DNA of 64,000 nucleotides, taken from contig JADFMN010000003.1 in NCBI GenBank assembly GCA_022563855.1, positions 186,001 through 250,000 of the forward strand. Direction: 5' to 3'. A program made the position numbers and the translations under genes. Position 1 is the first letter of the stretch. Every line of letters begins with the position of its first letter. A model generated the notes under the pieces. The model saw nothing but the letters and a program-made list of their open reading frames with translations. It did not search any database and was not told the origin of the DNA. This document shows positions 35,463 through 43,938 of this stretch, in pieces. The DNA comes from Armatimonadota bacterium. Its GTDB lineage: Bacteria > Armatimonadota > Fimbriimonadia > Fimbriimonadales > Fimbriimonadaceae.

Positions 35463-35948
35463 GTGATCAGATTGGGAGTAGCAAGTATAGCTAGGAAGCT
35501 GTCCATTCAGGACGTCGATTTGAAGACGCGACGGAGGATTCTCTGGTCCTCGATCGTGCTGTTTTGCCTGCTGAGTGCATTGGTCAATCCGATCCGCCCT
35601 TATCTTTGGGGAGTCAATCAATCCATCGATCCGAACCGTCTTGGTGCTGTCCTCAGAGAGGGGATGACAGTCGAGGAGATAGAAGATGTGCTCGGTCTTT
35701 CCCCGGGCAGCATTGAGGTCACAACGAGGGGGCGCCATGGCTGGCGGTATGGCGAACTCTCTGCGGTCGGCTTGATCAGCTATGTGAAAGCACAGCATGT
35801 GATCGAACTGAGTTTCAATCAGTCCGGACAGCTCGGCGGCTGTTATGTCCGCTGGATAAAGGGAAAGAACGGAGACCCTTGGCGGGTTCGTTCGGAGAAA
35901 ATCGAGTTGCTTCCTTCGACATCGGGACCGATCATGTACATTGTTTGA
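35463..35948 (+). CDS. Membrane-anchored SmpA/OmlA (BamE)-like protein
   Basis: About 161 residues from a GTG at 35463-35465; earlier codons of the frame are shadow of leuB. An N-terminal helix (ILWSSIVLFCLLSALVNPI) anchors it. VLREGMTVEEIEDVLGLSPG has the pattern of the SmpA/OmlA fold, where GMT..EV..LLG forms the first helices. The C-terminal part is beta-rich (AQHVIELSFNQSGQL...). There is no lipobox, so a role like BamE is not assured. Start codon uncertain. Confidence 0.6.
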   Translation: MIRLGVASIARKLSIQDVDLKTRRRILWSSIVLFCLLSALVNPIRPYLWGVNQSIDPNRLGAVLREGMTVEEIEDVLGLSPGSIEVTTRGRHGWRYGELSAVGLISYVKAQHVIELSFNQSGQLGGCYVRWIKGKNGDPWRVRSEKIELLPSTSGPIMYIV

Positions 35949-35997
35949 TCAGCTGAGGGAAGCTTGCGCGGTCGAGCCCTCAGGTCTCGACTTACAT

Positions 35998-36031
35998 CCC
36001 CCCTGGCGAACCCTCTCCAAGGGATAGGGGG
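35998..36031. repeat. Degenerate GC-rich palindromic repeat
   Basis: CCCCCCTGGCGAACCCTC and then TCCAAGGGATAGGGGG form an imperfect hairpin resembling the units in trmFO in reversed orientation. It lies between two small genes. Confidence 0.4.
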
Positions 36032-36100
36032 ACTGACCCGGCAATCTTGCTTGCCTGGTAATCACGCCAGCACGGAATAAGCCCTCTTACGGGTGCTGCT

Positions 36101-36724
36101 TTGAAACCTCTTGTCTTACTAATGGTGATCTCAGCTGTTTCGGTCGGCGTTTGCTCGGGTCCAACCGGGCTGATCATCATGCCGATCGCCGATATCCTCG
36201 GCGACAGCGAGTACAACTTCACCGCTTCATTTTCTGATTACAAGACGCCGTACGACAGTAGGGTGTACGACGGCGCGAGGTTCGACTTCGGGGTGCTCGA
36301 CAGATTCGAATTCGGAGTCGGGCGCAGGCGCGACGGCACGACCGCTCTTGATGCCAAGATGCTCGTTTGGGAGGAGCGGACCGAAGGTCGGTTTGCAATC
36401 GCTGCCGGGATGATGGGCTGGGACGGCGGCGAGGGGACAGAGTTCCTGGTCATGCGGTACGACCACGACGATTACCGGCTGCACTTCGGCGGGCAGCACG
36501 ACCAGGACGATCGGTTTCTTTTCGGAATTGACGGGCGGCTCGGCGCTGGTGGAACTTGGATGCTCGAACATGCGACCGGACCCGACGGAATCACTTGGGC
36601 AGGGTTTGCTTGGCAGGTTCAGGACGTGCCAGGGCTAGCGATTTCTGCTGGGATCGGGATGCCGACGAACGACCCTGGGAGCACCCAGTACATCTTCGGT
36701 ATTTCGTTCGGCGGCAGGATGTAG
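36101..36724 (+). CDS. Exported protein, possibly an outer-membrane beta-barrel
   Basis: 207 residues from a TTG start (ATG at 36122 is the alternative) with signal peptide LKPLVLLMVISAVSVGVCSG. The mature part alternates in amphipathic strands (YNFTASFSDYKT, FDFGVLDRFEFGVGRR, EFLVMRYDHDDYRLHFGG) and ends in IFGISFGGRM, with the aromatic-flanked last strand typical of outer-membrane barrels, although the final residue is Met. A cysteine (VCSG) could make it a lipoprotein. Function unknown. It overlaps a convergent gene by 106 bases. Confidence 0.6.
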   Translation: MKPLVLLMVISAVSVGVCSGPTGLIIMPIADILGDSEYNFTASFSDYKTPYDSRVYDGARFDFGVLDRFEFGVGRRRDGTTALDAKMLVWEERTEGRFAIAAGMMGWDGGEGTEFLVMRYDHDDYRLHFGGQHDQDDRFLFGIDGRLGAGGTWMLEHATGPDGITWAGFAWQVQDVPGLAISAGIGMPTNDPGSTQYIFGISFGGRM

Positions 36725-37032
36725 CCGGTCACTTCGACCTGGTCCGGCCTCAGCACTATCTCGCTTCGGGTTCCGACTTCAGGGATTCGCACTTGATGCC
36801 CTTTTAGCCACGGCGAATCTGCTTTCTGAAATCGGCCGTGGCGCACGTCTTGGATGTGGACGGTTACTCTTCGGCCTCCCGCTTCCAGCACGAGTTCCGT
36901 CCTGATGCGCGTGCCGTACTGGCCAGCGAACCGCTCTTCGACTTTCACTTCTGTGACTGTGAACGTTTCGTAGTTCGGCGTGGTTTGTATGGCTGACGCG
37001 ATAACGAATAGCGGAAGAGCAATGAAGGACAT
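36619..37032 (-). CDS. Small exported protein of unknown function
   Basis: 137 residues from the ATG at 37030-37032 with a signal peptide MSFIALPLFVIASA; the open frame extends upstream to 37071 without support. The mature part, QTTPNYETFTVTEVKVEERF and TRIRTELVLEAGGRRVTVHI, looks like a small beta-sandwich. The last 35 codons overlap the opposite gene ending at 36724; both reading frames look protein-like, so one of the two ends may be wrong. Confidence 0.5.
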   Translation of the reverse strand: MSFIALPLFVIASAIQTTPNYETFTVTEVKVEERFAGQYGTRIRTELVLEAGGRRVTVHIQDVRHGRFQKADSPWLKGHQVRIPEVGTRSEIVLRPDQVEVTGYILPPNEIPKMYWVLPGSFVGIPIPAEIASPGTS

Positions 37033-37197
37033 GGGTGGACTTAGAGGGGGTAAGCGCAATGCCCGTGCCACGCCGCCTGCTCGTGGGGTCGGCGGGCTGG
37101 AAATCTGTTAGAAATGAGGGGGGAGTTGGCAGTTGTAAGTTGGCGGTTGGCAGATTGCAGAAAGATGAGGGATGAAGGATGACTTTCGGCGATCAAC

Positions 37198-37219
37198 AGG
37201 CGACGACTAGGCGACGGCG
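37198..37219. repeat. 11-bp direct repeats (two copies), inverse of the set at 37732
   Basis: AGGCGACGACT followed by AGGCGACGGCG. The shared heptamer AGGCGAC is the reverse complement of the GTCGCCT in the tandem array on the other side of yjbQ. Confidence 0.5.
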
Positions 37220-37286
37220 AAGCGAACGACGCATCCAAAGAGGTGCGCGGGTCTAGGGTCTAGGGTCAAATCCGAACCATTTCGAT

Positions 37287-37309
37287 CCCCCTCCCCCAAG
37301 GGAGAGGGG
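37287..37309. repeat. Partial GC-rich palindromic repeat
   Basis: CCCCCTCCCCCAAGG followed by GAGAGGGG, the palindromic core of the element seen in trmFO, lies just after the yjbQ stop. Confidence 0.5.
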
Positions 37310-37313
37310 ATTG

Positions 37314-37724
37314 TTACTCCCCCATCACCTTGACCACCACGCGCTTCTTTCTCCGCCCGTCGAATTCCGCGTAGAAGATCTGCTGCCAGGGGCCGAAGTC
37401 GAGCTGGCCTTCGGTGATCGGGACGATGACCTGGTGGTGCATGATGAGGTTCTTGAGGTGCGCCTCGCCGTTGTCCTCGCCGGTCTGGTGGTGCTTGTAG
37501 TCGGCGCGTGGGGCAAGGCCGTCGAGCCACTCCTTGATGTCCTCGATCAGCCCGCTCTCCCAGTCGTTTACGTAGACGGCGGCCGTGATGTGCATCGCGC
37601 TGACCAGCACCATGCCCTCCTGCACGCCGGACTTCTCGACGATCTCGGCGACCTCGTCGGTGATGCGCACGAACTCCTCGCGCTTGCGTGTCTGGAACCA
37701 GAGGTACTCGGTGTGGGTCAACAT
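37314..37724 (-). CDS. yjbQ: YjbQ / UPF0047 family protein
   Basis: 136 residues, the full length of this family. [24 protein letters not shown] and [26 protein letters not shown] hold the conserved His and Glu residues; [22 protein letters not shown] and [13 protein letters not shown] close the domain. The family has been linked to a secondary thiamine-phosphate synthase activity, but its physiological role is not settled. It is bracketed by inverted sets of an 11-bp repeat. Confidence 0.93.
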   Translation of the reverse strand: MLTHTEYLWFQTRKREEFVRITDEVAEIVEKSGVQEGMVLVSAMHITAAVYVNDWESGLIEDIKEWLDGLAPRADYKHHQTGEDNGEAHLKNLIMHHQVIVPITEGQLDFGPWQQIFYAEFDGRRKKRVVVKVMGE

Positions 37725-37731
37725 GCAAACA

Positions 37732-37775
37732 TTGTCGCCTAATTGTCGCCTGGTTGTCGCCTCGTCGTCGCCTTA
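37732..37775. repeat. 11-bp tandem repeat, four copies, upstream of yjbQ
   Basis: TTGTCGCCTAA, TTGTCGCCTGG, TTGTCGCCTCG and TCGTCGCCTTA follow one another without gap, beginning seven bases before the yjbQ start. Two inverted copies occur beyond the gene at 37198-37219. Confidence 0.8.
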
Positions 37776-37818
37776 TCGCGTACTTCGTTGAAACCCGCTT
37801 TGCTGAAATGCAGAGCCG

Positions 37819-39075
37819 CTATGTGCTTGCAGCCCGCGCCGGAATAAGTACCGCCGCCACTAATCCAGAAACGAGGCACACGCCTGCGACCGAATAGACC
37901 GCCGCTTGCATGCCGAACTGGTCTGCGATCAGCCCGCTGCTCAGTGCGCCCGCCGCGTAGCCCATGTCGCGCCAGAAACGGTAGACGCCCAGCCCGGACG
38001 CTCGCCAGATCGGCGCCATCCGGTCGCTCAGCCCCGCGATCACAGTCGGGTACATGAGCGATCCGCCGACGCCGAGCGCGAGCACGCCGACGACCCAGGC
38101 GGCGAAGCCCTCTGTCGAGGCGATCATCGCCAGCGCGGCCGACATCACCAGCATGCCGACGACCACGAACCCCTTTCTGCCGTAACGGTCGCTCGCTGCG
38201 CCGAAGACTAGTTGTCCGACAGCGAAGGCACCGATCATGATCCACTGCAACGTGCCAGCGTTGCGGCTGCCGAGAGTCGCGCCGAACATGATCATCAACA
38301 GGCCCCAGGCCATGCCGTCGGCGAGGTTCCGCGCGAAGCCCGCCTGCAGGTAAGCGAACAGCCCTTTATCCTTGAAGCTGACTGTGGCGAAGACGCTCTT
38401 CCAAGTCGGTTTCGGTTCGCCGTCCGTCTCCTCGATGTGCTCGTGGTCGACGTGGAGCTGGGTGTCCTTGACTAGGAAAAACGTGACAGCCAGTCCTAGT
38501 ACGGCGACGATCAACATGAACACGAACGGGGCGATCCTGAGATCGTAGTTGGCGGCGAGCTGCGTGCCGACGAAGGCCGCAAGGGCGACTGCGCCATAGC
38601 CGACCGTTTCGTTGATGCCTGCCGAGAACCCGCGACGCTTTCGCCCTCCGAGGTCGATCTTCATGAGCAGTGTCAGCGTCCAGCACAGCCCTTGGTTGAC
38701 GCCAAGGAAGACGTTCGCCGCGATGACCCATCCCCAACTTGGAGCAAACATGATGAGCAGTGGGACGGGAATCGCGAACAGCCATCCGATCAGCAGCACC
38801 CGCCTCCGGCCGAGAGTGTCTGCGAGACGTCCGGCGAAGAGATTCGTGCAGGCTTTGGTTATGCCGAACGCGACGATGAAAGCTGTTATGACCGTCGCTT
38901 TGGTGAGAAAGAACTCCTCTTGTCCGAGCGTCGTGACCGTCGTGCGCTCTACTCCGAACGTCGCCCCGACGAACGCGTTGACCACGAGGAGCAGCAGGAA
39001 CTGCGGCAAGTTGTTGGCGACGCCGTGGCGCGGAGCCTCGTTCGGCTCGATCGATGCCTCCTGCTGCTTCGACAT
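37819..39075 (-). CDS. Major facilitator superfamily transporter
   Basis: 418 residues with about 12 membrane helices in two halves joined by a charged loop near residue 205 (VDHEHIEETDGEPKPTWKS). The MFS loop 2-3 motif is present as GRLADTLGRRRVLLIG, and its repeat as GAASDRYGRKGFVVVG. The region ERTTVTTLGQEEFFL after helix 1 is atypical. The substrate cannot be told; neighbours (yjbQ, doxX) give no hint. Confidence 0.88.
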   Translation of the reverse strand: MSKQQEASIEPNEAPRHGVANNLPQFLLLLVVNAFVGATFGVERTTVTTLGQEEFFLTKATVITAFIVAFGITKACTNLFAGRLADTLGRRRVLLIGWLFAIPVPLLIMFAPSWGWVIAANVFLGVNQGLCWTLTLLMKIDLGGRKRRGFSAGINETVGYGAVALAAFVGTQLAANYDLRIAPFVFMLIVAVLGLAVTFFLVKDTQLHVDHEHIEETDGEPKPTWKSVFATVSFKDKGLFAYLQAGFARNLADGMAWGLLMIMFGATLGSRNAGTLQWIMIGAFAVGQLVFGAASDRYGRKGFVVVGMLVMSAALAMIASTEGFAAWVVGVLALGVGGSLMYPTVIAGLSDRMAPIWRASGLGVYRFWRDMGYAAGALSSGLIADQFGMQAAVYSVAGVCLVSGLVAAVLIPARAAST

Positions 39076-39190
39076 GTCAATACTCTATAAGGCCCGCAAT
39101 TGCCGTCGTTCGCATTCATTCACCAAAATGGAGAGTTTAGGCCATACGGCGCAGGGGTGACTGCCTCCCACCCGTCATCACACTAGAGAG

Positions 39191-39691
39191 TCAACTGACG
39201 GTGGCCTGACGACTGGCTCCTTGTACGTCTATCTTTCCGCCTCGGACGGTCGCGCCGACGACGATGCCTGCGCTGACCAGCACGAGGTTCTTGATGATGT
39301 ACTGTCCTTCGATCGTCGGCACGAAGGGAGGGTGTGTAAAGCATAGCTCCGGGTACATGAAGAGCGGAGCAATGGTGCCAGGCATCTGCACAAAGAGCAG
39401 GAACAGAGTCAGGCGGAGCAGCCGACCGGTGACCAGTCCGATCCCGATCATGCACTCCCACCCGGCGAGTACAGGGAGGCTGACGTCCGGTGTCACAGCG
39501 CCGAAGAATAGGTCGCTGATCGTGGCTCCTACCAGCTCTTGCGCAGGGCTCAGTCCTGGGAAGAACTTGAGTACGCCAAACCAGACGAACACGACCCCGA
39601 GGCTGATCCTCAGAAGCGAGATTCCGTTCTTGCCCATCCACCGGACGATCGCAGGATCCACGCGCTCGAAGAGTTCATATTGCTTTCCCAT
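39191..39691 (-). CDS. DoxX-like membrane protein
   Basis: 166 residues with four hydrophobic segments. FVWFGVLKFFPGLSPA and the later ECMIGIGLVTGRLLRLTLFL fit the DoxX/SURF4-like family, which is associated with quinone- or thiol-linked redox complexes in some bacteria. Function in this setting is unknown. It stands alone, 115 bases before the end of the MFS gene's start. Confidence 0.75.
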   Translation of the reverse strand: MGKQYELFERVDPAIVRWMGKNGISLLRISLGVVFVWFGVLKFFPGLSPAQELVGATISDLFFGAVTPDVSLPVLAGWECMIGIGLVTGRLLRLTLFLLFVQMPGTIAPLFMYPELCFTHPPFVPTIEGQYIIKNLVLVSAGIVVGATVRGGKIDVQGASRQATVS

Positions 39692-40012
39692 AAATCGATG
39701 CTACTACAGGTTTGCGTGCTGTTTTCGGTCTGGCGTGGGCTTGAGCGTTTCTCGCTCCCCATGATCAGTACGACGTACACCTTGTAGCCCATCGTCGCGC
39801 AGTGCGCGCTCGTCCTCCCGCGGGCATCGTTTAAAGCAGAGGCATAGTCGAACGGTTGGCTGCTCGACGCCCTCTTGAACCGCATGTCGTTGGTCGCGCC
39901 TTTGCGGACTAAGAGTCCGCGCTCCGATTGCTTTCTTGTCCTTCAAGTCAACCCGGCGACCCTCGACCCTGGCCCCTAGCCTCTGACCGGCCCCCTGGTA
40001 TCCTGATCGCCT
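39692..40012. other. Intergenic region before accD
   Basis: No convincing gene in 321 bases; frames crossing it are continuations of shadows. It holds one perfect hairpin, GCGGACT/AGTCCGC with loop AAG (39904-39920). No clear promoter hexamers were found, although accD must be transcribed from here. Confidence 0.6.
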
Positions 40013-40837
40013 ATGCCCGCCGGTCGCGGAAAAACCGCTATAGGGAACTTCGCGCAGTGCAAGAAGTGCAAGAAGACGCTGTTTGCCGCCGAGTTTTTGG
40101 AGGCGATGTGGGTCTGCAATCACTGCGGCCACCATCATCGTCTCTCCAGCGAGCAGCGAATCGCGTGCACTTTCGACGAGGGGTCGTTCGTCGAGTTGGA
40201 CAGCGAACTGGTCAGCCAGGACCCGCTTCAGTTTCCGGAGTATGCCGACAAGGTCCAAATCGCGACTGAAAAAACCGGCTTGAATGATGGTGTGATCAGC
40301 GGCAGGGCGAAGATCGACGGCATGCCGGTCGCTGCGGCGATCGCGGACTTCAGCTTCATGGGCGGGTCGATGGGCAGCGTCGGCGGAGAGAAGATCACCC
40401 GCACTTTGGAGCGCGCAGTGGATGACCGATGTCCGGTTGTCATCTTTTGCTCAAGCGGCGGCGCACGGATGCAAGAGGGGTTGCTCAGCCTGATGCAAAT
40501 GCCGAAGACGACGGCGGCCGTTCAGCGGTGCAAGGAGAACGGCATCCCGTACATCTCGGTGTTCACGGATCCGACGATGGCGGGCGTGCTGGCGAGTTAT
40601 GCAAGCGTCGCCGACGTGATTCTCGCCGAGCCGAAGGCGCTCGTCGGTTTCGCGGGCGCGCGCGTCAGCAAGCAGGCACAGGTCGTCAAGCCGCCGAAAG
40701 ATTTTCAAACCGCGGAGTTCGTCGCGCGAGCCGGCATGCTCGATAAGATCGTGGATCGGCGCGAGATGCGCGGCACACTGATCGCGCTAATCAAGATTCT
40801 TGGTGCGCACCTCCGCAAGGGGGCCAAGCGTGGCTAA
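40013..40837 (+). CDS. accD: Acetyl-CoA carboxylase carboxyltransferase subunit beta
   Basis: With AccA transfers the carboxyl group from biotin to acetyl-CoA, making malonyl-CoA. Four-cysteine zinc ribbon CKKC ... CNHC at residues 16-38, then the crotonase core ADFSFMGGSMGSVGGEKITR, FCSSGGARMQEG and FTDPTMAGVLASYAS, which forms the oxyanion hole. 274 residues is normal. The next gene accA overlaps by 8 bases; the adjacency fixes equal synthesis of the two subunits. Confidence 0.97.
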   Translation: MPAGRGKTAIGNFAQCKKCKKTLFAAEFLEAMWVCNHCGHHHRLSSEQRIACTFDEGSFVELDSELVSQDPLQFPEYADKVQIATEKTGLNDGVISGRAKIDGMPVAAAIADFSFMGGSMGSVGGEKITRTLERAVDDRCPVVIFCSSGGARMQEGLLSLMQMPKTTAAVQRCKENGIPYISVFTDPTMAGVLASYASVADVILAEPKALVGFAGARVSKQAQVVKPPKDFQTAEFVARAGMLDKIVDRREMRGTLIALIKILGAHLRKGAKRG

Positions 40838-41801
40838 GACTTGGAAGGAGTGGGAGAAGCCGGTTCTCGAACTCGAAGAGCTGATCGAGAAGCTGCGCGT
40901 GCTGATCGACGCCGAGGCGGACGCGGCAAAGAAGAAAGAGCTTCATGTGCGGCTGCAGGAGTTTGAAAAGCGGCGCGACAACTTCATCAAGGTCCGCTAC
41001 AGTCGGCTCGGCGCATGGGAGAAGGTGCTGCTCGCGCGTGCGGAGCCGCGCCCCTACACGCTCGACTACATCGCCAACATTTTCACGGACTTCACGGAGA
41101 TCGACGGCGACCGGCGGATGGGCGTAGACCACGCGCTAGTGGTCGGGCCGGCGATGTTGGACGGGCGCTCGGTGATGATCGTTGGGCACCAGAAGGGAAG
41201 GGACATCCAGCAGCGCGCCTACCGCAACTTCGCGATGTGCAAACCGGAGGGGTACCGCAAGGCGATGCGGATGTTCGACATGGCGGACAGGTTCGGGATG
41301 GCGATCATAACCTTCATCGACACGCCCGCTGCAGACCCCGGAGTCGAGAGCGAGATGCGCGGCATCAGCGAGGCGATCGCCGCGAGCATGCTCAAGATGT
41401 TCGAGCTGACCGTGCCGGTCGTGAGCGTCGTCATCGGCGAGGGCGGCTCGGGCGGCGCGATCGGAATCGGCGTCGCCAACAAGGTGTACATGCAGGAGCA
41501 CGCGATCTACAGCGTCATCCCGCCGGAAGGGTGCGCGGCGATTCTCTGGCGCGACCCAGCAAAAGGCGCGGAGGCCGCGGCTGCTCTTCAGCTAACTGCG
41601 CAATCAGCGATGGAGCTCGAGCTGATCGACGAAATTCTGGAAGAGCCGTTCGGCGGCGCGCACCGCGATCCGATCGAGGCGGCGGCGACCGTAAAGGAGA
41701 CGCTTGTCGCGGCACTCTCTGATCTGGACAAGGTGCCTGCAAAGAAGTTAAAGGAGCAACGGTACAACCGGTACCGCAAAATGGGCCGATTCCAGGCGTA
41801 G
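40830..41801 (+). CDS. accA: Acetyl-CoA carboxylase carboxyltransferase subunit alpha
   Basis: Partner of AccD. The GTG at 40830 (VAKTWKEWEKPVLELEELIE) with AAGGGGG upstream fits the family start better than the longer frame from 40800. Marks are YIANIFTDFTEIDGDRRMGVD, GHQKGRD, KPEGYRKAMRMF, DTPAADPGVESE and IGEGGSGGAIGIG. About 323 residues, standard. It is the last gene before a 261-base gap in which I see only GC-rich remnants. Confidence 0.97.
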   Translation: MAKTWKEWEKPVLELEELIEKLRVLIDAEADAAKKKELHVRLQEFEKRRDNFIKVRYSRLGAWEKVLLARAEPRPYTLDYIANIFTDFTEIDGDRRMGVDHALVVGPAMLDGRSVMIVGHQKGRDIQQRAYRNFAMCKPEGYRKAMRMFDMADRFGMAIITFIDTPAADPGVESEMRGISEAIAASMLKMFELTVPVVSVVIGEGGSGGAIGIGVANKVYMQEHAIYSVIPPEGCAAILWRDPAKGAEAAAALQLTAQSAMELELIDEILEEPFGGAHRDPIEAAATVKETLVAALSDLDKVPAKKLKEQRYNRYRKMGRFQA

Positions 41802-42062
41802 CACAGCCCCCTTCCAATTGCCGCGATGCAACGTGCGCCGGAAGAGGAAACGGGGTTGGGGGAAGGAGGATCCGACCGCGCTGCGCCCGTCCCCGCGTCA
41901 CGAAAACACGCCCGCACGTCACAAAAACACGCCCGCAAGCCCCCCGCGCACCCCTCCCGCAGGTTCATTTGAACCTAAACCAGCCTGGCAACGCGATCAT
42001 GGCTGCCCCACACAGACATTAGGACAACCATGCCACCCGTCGCACCTACCGGCAGTCCTCTT

Positions 42063-42638
42063 TTAGTCTTCAGAAGATTCAGGCGCGCGGAACACAGTTT
42101 CGCCCTCCTCAGACAGTACAAGAGATATACCATCGGCGTTTGTAAATAGCTCACCAAACGTTCCTGGATCATCAACTTCCTCTTCTGTACCATCTGATCT
42201 TCCAAACATCAGACCCGCTCGACCTTCCGTTGCTCCAAGCATGAAATACAAACCGTCGCGTGCGTTTTGCATGCTCAGTTGTAAGCCTCTTGCGTTGGAT
42301 ACTAGGGCCAGAGTCGGACCGTCGTCCTCCTTCGACATAATAGTAATCACTCCACCACCTTGTGGGAACGGAGCAACAGAGATGGCCACTTCGCCGTCCC
42401 GGTCCATCAATGAAAGTTGCCCTCCTCCCATGCCGGGCTTAAGCTCAGCCTCCACTTTGCCGTCTACTACGAGTTCAAAACCCTCCGCTCGTACAACTTC
42501 GGGAATATCATCAGTAGGATCCTGAAAAGCGGTAACAGCTGCTAGAACCGGCAGCGCAACGAGAATCGAGCAAGCAATCACGAGCAGTCTGTTAGTCTTC
42601 TCAAGGCGAGCGAGTCTTTCGTTTATCGTCCGTTCCAT
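42063..42638 (-). CDS. Single-pass membrane protein of unknown function
   Basis: 191 residues from the ATG at 42636-42638 (MERTINERLARLEKTNRLL), a short cytoplasmic coiled-coil-like part, one helix (VIACSILVALPVLAAVTAF), and an external domain with repeating strand-turn units (GKVEAELKPGMGGGQLSLMD, GEVAISVAP, GPTLALVSNARGLQLSMQN). The repeats look like a beta-solenoid. A and T rich codons are more frequent than in neighbours, which could mean acquisition. No family recognised. Confidence 0.65.
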   Translation of the reverse strand: MERTINERLARLEKTNRLLVIACSILVALPVLAAVTAFQDPTDDIPEVVRAEGFELVVDGKVEAELKPGMGGGQLSLMDRDGEVAISVAPFPQGGGVITIMSKEDDGPTLALVSNARGLQLSMQNARDGLYFMLGATEGRAGLMFGRSDGTEEEVDDPGTFGELFTNADGISLVLSEEGETVFRAPESSED

Positions 42639-42677
42639 ACATGCGAGGATACACGCTTTCGCCACCTTCCAAAAGTT

Positions 42678-42845
42678 CTAGCGAAATACCATCCCCGTCT
42701 GCGCGTCGGATTTCTCGATCAGCTCGTTCGCCTCTGCGCTGAGTGCGACCGTGCCGAACAGCTCGTCGCCGTCCGCCTCGACCGACGTCAGGTAGCCGAG
42801 CTCGAGCGGGGAAGTCGCGTGTTCGATCAGGTGCGAGCGATCCAG
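42678..42845 (-). pseudogene. Open reading-frame remnant in phase with the PAP2 gene
   Basis: Directly after the PAP2 stop TAG the same frame stays open for 55 codons, without a start: LDRSHLIEHATSPLELGYLT, then SVEADGDELFGTVALSAEAN and ELIEKSDAQTG, ending at TAG 42678-42680. The composition is protein-like, and EADGDELFGTVALSAEANELI resembles phage Mu-type protease segments. It may be the tail of a lost gene or of a longer PAP2 protein ended early. Confidence 0.3.
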
Positions 42846-43433
42846 CTAGGGAGCAGAAGCTAGGGCCGGAATCCAGCCCCGCTTCTGCCAAAGCAGATAG
42901 AAGCACGTTCCGAAAAGCGCGCCGAGCGCGGCTCCGGCGAGAACGTCGCTCATGAAGTGGACGCCGACGTAGACGCGGCTGTATGCGACGAGAGACGCCC
43001 AGCCGACCACCGTCCACCCGAGCCACGCGTGCTCGGTCTTCCGCGACACCCAGGCGATGGCCACGGCGATCGCGAACGACGACGTTGCGTGGCCGCTCGG
43101 GAAGCTGCTGCTGGCCATCGGCGCGGCTTGGCCCATCAGCGCCTCGATGTACGACGTGATCGGTTGCGCAAATTCAAAGTTGCCTGGCCTGTCCCGTGTC
43201 ACAACCAGCTTGAGAAGCTGGGCGCAGATACCGGAGAGGACGCCTGCGGACAAGGCCATCAGCGCATAGTTGCGAAAGCGGTAGATGAAGCAGAAAACGA
43301 GGAGGATCGTGAACTTCACCTCTCCGCGGCCAGAGTCGGTGATCGCGACCAGGATCGGATCCAGCCAATCGCGTTGCAGCTCGACGTGTATGAGGCGGAA
43401 CAGCTCTTGATCCCACTCGTACAGTTGGCTCAC
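42846..43433 (-). CDS. PAP2-family membrane phosphatase
   Basis: 195 residues, five or six helices. All three acid phosphatase motifs are visible: KLVVTRDRPG, SFPSGHA and SRVYVGVHFMSD. Members remove phosphate from undecaprenyl diphosphate or phosphatidic acid. GTG start at 43433. It lies 9 bases after the lipoprotein gene on the same strand and is probably cotranscribed with rqcH and that gene. Confidence 0.9.
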   Translation of the reverse strand: MSQLYEWDQELFRLIHVELQRDWLDPILVAITDSGRGEVKFTILLVFCFIYRFRNYALMALSAGVLSGICAQLLKLVVTRDRPGNFEFAQPITSYIEALMGQAAPMASSSFPSGHATSSFAIAVAIAWVSRKTEHAWLGWTVVGWASLVAYSRVYVGVHFMSDVLAGAALGALFGTCFYLLWQKRGWIPALASAP

Positions 43434-43442
43434 GCGGCTGTC

Positions 43443-43907
43443 CTAATTACCGTTGACACGTCGAAAGTCAACGACGCCAAAGTCGCTCTTCCCGGTGAAG
43501 TGATCGTCGCCATCCCAGGTCACCGTCAACTCGAAATCGCTTTCAAACCGAGCAAACACGTCCTTCTTTTCACCGCTGAAGATGTCGGTGAATACGACGA
43601 CGTCATCGAATGAAATGATCGTCGAAAACGCTTTCGGCACCAGTTTTAGAGTGGACCCTTTCAGCTCCCAGTTGCCGCTGAACTTCGTGCCCATGCTGGT
43701 TTCCGGGGCGCTATCCTTAGCGTGCGGCACCAGGTTCGCCGGACCGGTGAAGATCATTTCGAACCTCTGGTCGTCGTACATGTTGATTTGTACGGTGGTC
43801 CCCGAGTCGATCGATGAACTGGTCACGTCCCACAGGCCGCCGGGCGAACGGCTGTTGCAGCCCACGAGCACTGCGATTGCCAAGACGCTGACAAGAAGCT
43901 GTCTCAT
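43443..43907 (-). CDS. Lipoprotein of unknown function
   Basis: 154 residues. MRQLLVSVLAIAVLVGCNS has a clean lipobox (LVGC), so the Cys at residue 17 would be lipidated. The body is a small beta-rich domain (TVQINMYDDQRFEMIFTGPA, ENWELKGSTLKLV-type strands, FELTVTWDGDDHFTG) resembling lipocalin-like repeats. The ATG at 43905-43907 is preferred over the one at 43949, which would overlap rqcH. Confidence 0.7.
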   Translation of the reverse strand: MRQLLVSVLAIAVLVGCNSRSPGGLWDVTSSSIDSGTTVQINMYDDQRFEMIFTGPANLVPHAKDSAPETSMGTKFSGNWELKGSTLKLVPKAFSTIISFDDVVVFTDIFSGEKKDVFARFESDFELTVTWDGDDHFTGKSDFGVVDFRRVNGN

Positions 43908-43938
43908 GTCGCCAGTATACTGACTCTCTCGTCGGTCG

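Noticed and set aside
37250-37266. Telomere-like GGGTCTAGGGTCTAGGG
   Set aside because: Only two to three short units inside a gap; no array, most likely simple slippage.
39904-39920. GCGGACT/AGTCCGC hairpin as a terminator
   Set aside because: No gene ends just before it on either strand and no T tract follows.
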